64,000 bases of DNA from Leptothrix sp. (in: b-proteobacteria) (GTDB lineage: Bacteria; Pseudomonadota; Gammaproteobacteria; Burkholderiales; Burkholderiaceae_C), in assembly GCA_013822685.1 (NCBI GenBank), contig PNKV01000015.1, forward strand, positions 1 through 64,000, in the 5' to 3' direction. The translations under genes and the position numbers were made by a program. Below, one piece after another: positions 59,773 through 64,000 of this stretch. The notes below the pieces were generated by a model. That model had not been told where the DNA came from and did not search any database. It was given only the letters and a program-made list of their open reading frames with translations. Within the stretch, counting starts at the first letter, position 1. Every line of letters begins with the position of its first letter.

Positions 59773-59964
59773 GCGCCATCCTCCGTGAGATCGATCGGTT
59801 TCAGGAAGGTGACCTTTGCGGCATTGCAAAGGCCACTGGTGACCATCATGCAGAAATCGGGCCGGCTTTGTTGGCACGAATTGGCAGGAATATCCCGATT
59901 CGGGGTTTTCATGCAACGGGGCAGCACGAAGTCATCATCCGGCGATATGCTGTTGCTCCGCACT

Positions 59965-60315
59965 TCACAGATCGCTGTGTTTTTGGCTGTTGCCGCGCGA
60001 TTGCGCCACGGGGTATTTCCGGGCATTGATGACCATCTTGCGGCGGGCAGCGTCCATCAGGTCGATGTTCAGGGCCGATGACAACTGCACCAGGTACAGC
60101 AGCACGTCGGCCATCTCGAACGCCACGGCCTGGCGCTGGTCGGCATCCAGCTGATGGCTTTGCGCCTCGGTCAACCACTGAAAATGTTCCAGCAGCTCGC
60201 TGGCCTCCACCGTCAAGGCCGATGCCAGATTTTTTGGCGAATGAAATTGACCCCAATCGCGCTTTTGCGCGAACTGGTTCAGGTCTTGGGCCAGTTGTTG
60301 GAGTGGGTCATCCAT
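59965..60315 (-). CDS. MazG-like nucleotide pyrophosphohydrolase
   Basis: A 116-residue all-alpha NTP pyrophosphatase. The MazG/RS21-C6 motif LTVEASELLEHFQWL carries the EXXE metal site and EMADVLLYLVQLS the second EXXD-like pair. It hydrolyses (d)NTPs, probably dCTP-like substrates in this subfamily. ATG 60315 gives the standard length. Confidence 0.93.
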   Translation of the reverse strand: MDDPLQQLAQDLNQFAQKRDWGQFHSPKNLASALTVEASELLEHFQWLTEAQSHQLDADQRQAVAFEMADVLLYLVQLSSALNIDLMDAARRKMVINARKYPVAQSRGNSQKHSDL

Positions 60316-60359
60316 GGTGTGCAGGCAGAATGCGTTCACCCTCATTCTGCAGCCGATCC

Positions 60360-61310
60360 GTGACACCTTTCCAACCCTTGCTCGATGCCATCACCACCAT
60401 CGAGTTGCCCGCCGAGGCTCAGCGCGTCTTCCATGGCCGAGGCGGCTTGTTCCCGGGTTGCGAGCAATGGTCGCTGGATTACTTCACGCCGGTCTGGTTG
60501 CTGACCAGCTTCGAGCCGGTGAGTGATGAGGCCCTGGCACCCATTCAAACAGCCTTGGCCCAACGCTGGGCCCAGATCGCGCCCGGCCAAGCCTTCAACC
60601 TGGTGCTGCAAACCCGCGACGACGCGCGGGCCGACACGCGCGTGCTGGCGGGCGAAGTGCCCGAGCCTCATGTGGTGGAGGCGCAAGGGGCGCGCTACCT
60701 CGTGCACCTGCTCCGTGGCCTGAACCACGGCCTGTTTCTGGACATGGCCGAGGGCCGGCGCTGGGTTCACGAGCACGTGTCATCACGCCCTGGCTTGAAG
60801 AAGGTGCTCAACCTATTCGCCTACACCTGCGCCTTCTCGGTGGTGGCCCTGCAGGCCGGCGCCAGGCAAGTCGTCAACGTGGACATGAGTGGTGCCGCGC
60901 TGTCCATCGGCAAGCAGAACCACCAGCTCAATGGCCTGAGCAGTGGCGCCAGTTTTCTGCCGCACGACATCTTCAGCTCGTGGGGCACGATCAGCCGCCG
61001 TGGCCCCCATGACCTGATCATCGTGGACCCACCCAGCTATCAAAAGGGCAGCTTCGTGGCCGAGAAGGACTACGCCAAGCTCATGCGCCGGCTGCCTGAC
61101 CTGCTGGCGCCCGATGGGCATGCCCTGCTGTGCCTGAACTCGCCCAAACACAGCGTGGCCTTCTTGCAGGATCAGATGGCGGAGCTGGCGCCCGATTTGA
61201 TCTTTGTCGAACGCATAGCCAACCCGTCGGTGTTTGATGATGTGAACAGTGACCGGGCTTTGAAGGTGCTGGTCTACAAAGCGCCACCGCTTGAGCGGCC
61301 GATCACCTGA
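60360..61310 (+). CDS. Class I SAM-dependent methyltransferase (RlmI/RlmKL-like rRNA type)
   Basis: A 316-residue methyltransferase starting at GTG 60360. The SAM-binding region reads VLNLFAYTCAFSVVALQAGA, and IIVDPPSYQKGSF is the catalytic (D/N)PP(Y/S) motif. It resembles the C-terminal half of RlmI/RlmL (Methyltrans_SAM family) without a PUA domain, so an RNA or protein target is plausible. Gene order: divergent from the pyrophosphohydrolase, convergent with the next methyltransferase (8 bp overlap). Confidence 0.85.
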   Translation: MTPFQPLLDAITTIELPAEAQRVFHGRGGLFPGCEQWSLDYFTPVWLLTSFEPVSDEALAPIQTALAQRWAQIAPGQAFNLVLQTRDDARADTRVLAGEVPEPHVVEAQGARYLVHLLRGLNHGLFLDMAEGRRWVHEHVSSRPGLKKVLNLFAYTCAFSVVALQAGARQVVNVDMSGAALSIGKQNHQLNGLSSGASFLPHDIFSSWGTISRRGPHDLIIVDPPSYQKGSFVAEKDYAKLMRRLPDLLAPDGHALLCLNSPKHSVAFLQDQMAELAPDLIFVERIANPSVFDDVNSDRALKVLVYKAPPLERPIT

Positions 61311-62085
61311 TCCCGCTGACCGCGTTGGCCCGCGCACTCACGGTGAACGGGCCGTCGCCGGCTTGCAGGCGCTGACGCACGTTGGCTTTCAAAGCCGCTT
61401 GTTGATCGGCCGGCAGCTCATCGATCATGCCCCGGATCATGTTGCTGCCCGAGGCGCTGTTCCAGTACTCCTCGAAGTTTTCAAATGAGCGCTGCACGGT
61501 GATCTGCGTGGTGCGCACATCGCGCAGGCCAGCTTGCGCCCACAGTGCTTGCGAGGCCTCAACGGTAGACGCAGCCACACTGACTGGCATGCTGGGCGTG
61601 AGGCCAAACTTGAGCATTTCGGCGCCAATGGCCGACAGCGGAAAGCCCTTGTTCAGCATGTCCCAGTGGTAGGCCGCCACGATGCCGCCGGGCTTCACAG
61701 CGCGGCACAGCTCGGCCACGCCCTGGGCCGCATCGGGCACGAAGAACAGCACCAGTGCCATCACCGCGACATCGCAGCTGCCATCGGCCACGGGCACGTG
61801 CAGCGCATCGCCTTTGCTCCACTTGACGGGTGCAGTGGCCGGCAAGCGCTGGCGTGCATAAGCCAGCTGGGCATCAGAAGGGTCGATGGCCTGCACAGCA
61901 GAGGGATCGCAGCGCTGCACGATCAGCTCGGTGAAAGCGCCGTTGCCACAACCCACGTCAACCCAGCTGGCCTGCTTGGGTGCCTGGATCCAATCGAGGA
62001 ACTGCTGGCCCACCAGCAGGCTCCACCGGCCCATCATGGCTTCATAGGCGGCGCCGTCTTCAAAGCGGATGGTCTGGTCTGGCAT
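61303..62085 (-). CDS. Class I SAM-dependent methyltransferase (UbiE-like)
   Basis: A 260-residue enzyme. The SAM motif is WVDVGCGNGAFTELIVQRC, followed by AIDPSD and AVKPGGIVAAYHW. The small-molecule substrate is unknown. ATG 62085 (MPDQTIRFED) was selected; the upstream frame lacks similarity. Confidence 0.9.
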   Translation of the reverse strand: MPDQTIRFEDGAAYEAMMGRWSLLVGQQFLDWIQAPKQASWVDVGCGNGAFTELIVQRCDPSAVQAIDPSDAQLAYARQRLPATAPVKWSKGDALHVPVADGSCDVAVMALVLFFVPDAAQGVAELCRAVKPGGIVAAYHWDMLNKGFPLSAIGAEMLKFGLTPSMPVSVAASTVEASQALWAQAGLRDVRTTQITVQRSFENFEEYWNSASGSNMIRGMIDELPADQQAALKANVRQRLQAGDGPFTVSARANAVSGIR

Positions 62086-62173
62086 GGCGGCTTCCTGGGG
62101 TGAACAACAGAGCAGGCAGCATAGCGGCAACCCCTTTTGGCCTGCTGCCGTGGGCCTACTACACTGCCTCGCC

Positions 62174-63355
62174 ATGAAGATCTCTCAACGCGCCCAAGCG
62201 ATCACGCCCTTTTTGGCCATGGAGTTTGGCAAGCGCGCCGCCGCGCTTGAGGCCGCGGGCCACCACGTGGTCCGCCTCAACCTGGGTGAGCCTGACTTTG
62301 GCGCGCCACCGGCCGTGCGCGCCGAGCTGCATCGCATCATGGGCAGCAACACGCCTTTGCCCTACACCGGCGCATTGGGCTTGCCGGCCTTGCGCGAAGC
62401 CATCGCCGGCTTCTACCAAAGCGCGCATGGCGTGCCCATCAGCCCCGAGCGCGTGGTGGTCACGGCGGGCGCCTCGGCCGCCTTGCTGCTGCTCACGGCC
62501 GCCTTGGTGGACCCGGGCGACGAGGTGCTGGTGGGCGACCCTTCATATCCTTGCAACCGGCAGTTCCTGAGCGGCTTCGGTGCCGACGTGCGCCTGGTGC
62601 CCACCAATGCCGCCTCGCGCTTCCAGCTGGACCTGGCCGCCGTGCAGGGCCACTGGAGCCCGCGCACCCAAGGGCTGATGATCGCCACGCCCTCGAACCC
62701 CACCGGCACCTCCGTGCCACCGGCCGAGCTGGCCGCCATCTGCCATTGGGCCCGTGCGCATGGCGCCTGGCGCATCGTCGACGAGATCTACCTGAACCTG
62801 AGCGATGTAGATGCTTCGGCCTCAGGCCAACCCGCGCAGACCGCACTGGCCTTTGATCCGGGCGCGTGCGTGATCAACAGCTTCTCCAAGTACTTTGGCA
62901 TGACGGGCTGGCGCCTGGGCTGGGCCGTGGTGCCCGATGAGCTGGTGCCCGCGATGGAAAGGCTGGCGCAGAACTACTACATCTGCGCGCCCACGCCGGC
63001 CCAGATGGCGGCGCTGGCCTGCTTCACGCCCGAATCCATCGCGGTGTGCGAGGCCAGGCGGCAAGAGTTTGCCGAGCGGCGCACGTTGGTGCTGCAAGGC
63101 CTTGAAGACATCGGCCTGCCTGTGCCTGTGCGGCCCGATGGCGCGTTCTACGTGTACATCGATGTGAGCGGCACAGGGCTGAATGCGATGCGCTTTTGCG
63201 AGCGGGCGCTGGATGAAACGCATGTGGCCCTGACGCCAGGGGATGACTTTGGCGCGTGTGGCGCTGCTCAGCACGTGCGCCTGTCGTATGCGGCTTCGCA
63301 AGATGATTTGCGCGAAGGCCTGGCACGGCTCAAGCGCTTCGTGGCCGCGCTTTAA
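62174..63355 (+). CDS. Aspartate/alanine-type PLP aminotransferase
   Basis: A 393-residue fold-type I aminotransferase: NLGEPDFGAPPAV, VTAGASAALLLL, TPSNPTGTSVPPAE, VDEIYLNLS and the PLP lysine in INSFSKYFGMTGWRLGW. It is close to class I aminotransferases acting on alanine or aspartate. ATG 62174 fits the family start. It ends 4 bp into the convergent HipA-like gene. Confidence 0.92.
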   Translation: MKISQRAQAITPFLAMEFGKRAAALEAAGHHVVRLNLGEPDFGAPPAVRAELHRIMGSNTPLPYTGALGLPALREAIAGFYQSAHGVPISPERVVVTAGASAALLLLTAALVDPGDEVLVGDPSYPCNRQFLSGFGADVRLVPTNAASRFQLDLAAVQGHWSPRTQGLMIATPSNPTGTSVPPAELAAICHWARAHGAWRIVDEIYLNLSDVDASASGQPAQTALAFDPGACVINSFSKYFGMTGWRLGWAVVPDELVPAMERLAQNYYICAPTPAQMAALACFTPESIAVCEARRQEFAERRTLVLQGLEDIGLPVPVRPDGAFYVYIDVSGTGLNAMRFCERALDETHVALTPGDDFGACGAAQHVRLSYAASQDDLREGLARLKRFVAAL

Positions 63356-64000
63356 GCGGGCAGCAGGGGCGCCAGGAACTCCTGGTCGACCGCGAGGTTG
63401 TCTGCCGCCAGGCGTTTGAAGTCGTCGGACACGGGCAGGTCCAACTGCCCCTCGCACACCGCCCGCCAGAACCGGTGCGCCGCTTGCGCCGCCAAGGCCC
63501 ACACCTCGGGCTTGGCCCCAATGGTGCTGAGCTTGGGCGTGATGGGCGTCAGCGCCGGGTCCACACCGCCGCCGATGGACGCATAACGCATGGGCAGGAT
63601 GTCGTAGGCCGGCGCGATGCCGCTGTACTCGCCGTCTTCGCCCAGCAGCACGGAGATGTTCTCAAAGTGCCGATCGGTGTTGCCAATGAGCTCGCTGAAG
63701 GCCGCCATCACATCCACGTTCAACTGGTCTTGCGCTGACAGGTAACGGGCCTGCACGCAGCGCGCGGCAAACTCCGACCAGGTATCCCGCGCACCAAAGA
63801 ACTCATCGTCGATGGCCCCCGCGGACAACATCCCGACCCGGCCGTGGGCACCGATCCGGTCAAAGCGTTGAACCTCCAGGAAGACGTAGTCGACGGACGC
63901 GAGCAGCTGGGTGTTCGACGCGGGCACGCCCACGCCGGCCAATGACCGAAGCGCGAGGTGCTCGAATGGCAGCAGATCGGCCATGCGGCTGCCCCGCCTC
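63352..64000 (-). CDS. HipA-family kinase, YjjJ-like (C-terminal part, cut by window edge)
   Basis: An open frame of at least 210 residues that runs off the right edge, so the true start is outside the window; the ATG at 63984 is internal if the protein is full-length. The sequence FLEVQRFDRIG and AFSELIGNTDRHFENISVLL corresponds to HipA catalytic and metal-binding motifs, and APAYDILPMRY is the HipA DxLP motif. It is nearest to E. coli YjjJ, a HipA-like Ser/Thr kinase without a HipB partner. Confidence 0.88.
   Translation of the reverse strand, partial: RRGSRMADLLPFEHLALRSLAGVGVPASNTQLLASVDYVFLEVQRFDRIGAHGRVGMLSAGAIDDEFFGARDTWSEFAARCVQARYLSAQDQLNVDVMAAFSELIGNTDRHFENISVLLGEDGEYSGIAPAYDILPMRYASIGGGVDPALTPITPKLSTIGAKPEVWALAAQAAHRFWRAVCEGQLDLPVSDDFKRLAADNLAVDQEFLAPLLPA

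Overview
The window is about 64 kb of GC-rich bacterial DNA. It most likely comes from a betaproteobacterium of the order Burkholderiales, Comamonadaceae-like. This rests on gene content recognised by eye (ApaG, a COG4389 'recombinase' membrane protein, MltA, a PEP-CTERM protein, a NrtABD-type cyanate operon, DUF6091 and DUF3597 proteins) and on strong codon bias; no database search was possible. Coding density is very high. About 60 protein genes were called, two of them cut by the window edges, and no rRNA, tRNA, CRISPR array or insertion sequence was seen. Many starts are TTG or GTG, and at least nine convergent gene pairs overlap at their 3' ends.

Layout. 1-1675 (minus): end of the min division-site locus, minC-minD-minE. 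1734-6038 (plus): a translationally coupled ABC ATPase / FtsX-like permease / AttH-like lipocalin operon. 6014-8782: a Baeyer-Villiger-type monooxygenase divergent from an AraC regulator, followed by a YegD-like Hsp70. 10150-13488: a BvgS-like hybrid sensor kinase. 13439-15539: aldehyde dehydrogenase divergent from a Crp/Fnr regulator. 15529-18101 (minus): methionine aminotransferase, DUF3597, dodecin, rpe. 18368-24543: an orphan type VI secretion cassette with a long VgrG, an unrecognised 689-residue putative effector with lower-GC, lysine-rich coding, and a convergent lipoprotein with a formylglycine-generating-enzyme fold. 24645-30712: GST, PEP-CTERM protein, apaG, COG4389 membrane protein, mltA. 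30717-36738 (minus): a cyanate uptake and degradation operon (SBP, permease, ATPase, DUF1348, cynS) beside a two-component system. 36788-41661: esterase, secreted protein, HDOD protein, priA. 41746-42605: a non-coding region with repeated, paired DnaA-box modules. 42606-50038: small protein, DUF6091 solute-binding protein, hybrid kinase, SET methyltransferase, HD protein, LysR, TetR, metallo-beta-lactamase fold protein. 50104-64000: transglutaminase-like protein, small secreted proteins, phospholipase D lipoprotein, SDR, potassium channel, OpgC-like acyltransferase, GDSL lipase, MgtC, nucleotide pyrophosphohydrolase, methyltransferases, aminotransferase and a HipA/YjjJ-like kinase cut by the right edge.

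The most interesting regions are the VgrG-linked effector cassette (18368-24543) and the gene-free 0.86 kb next to priA. The latter carries two 64-bp copies of an inverted DnaA-box module, each with a perfect 9-mer box, and reads like a replication origin or another DnaA-titrating/regulatory site.
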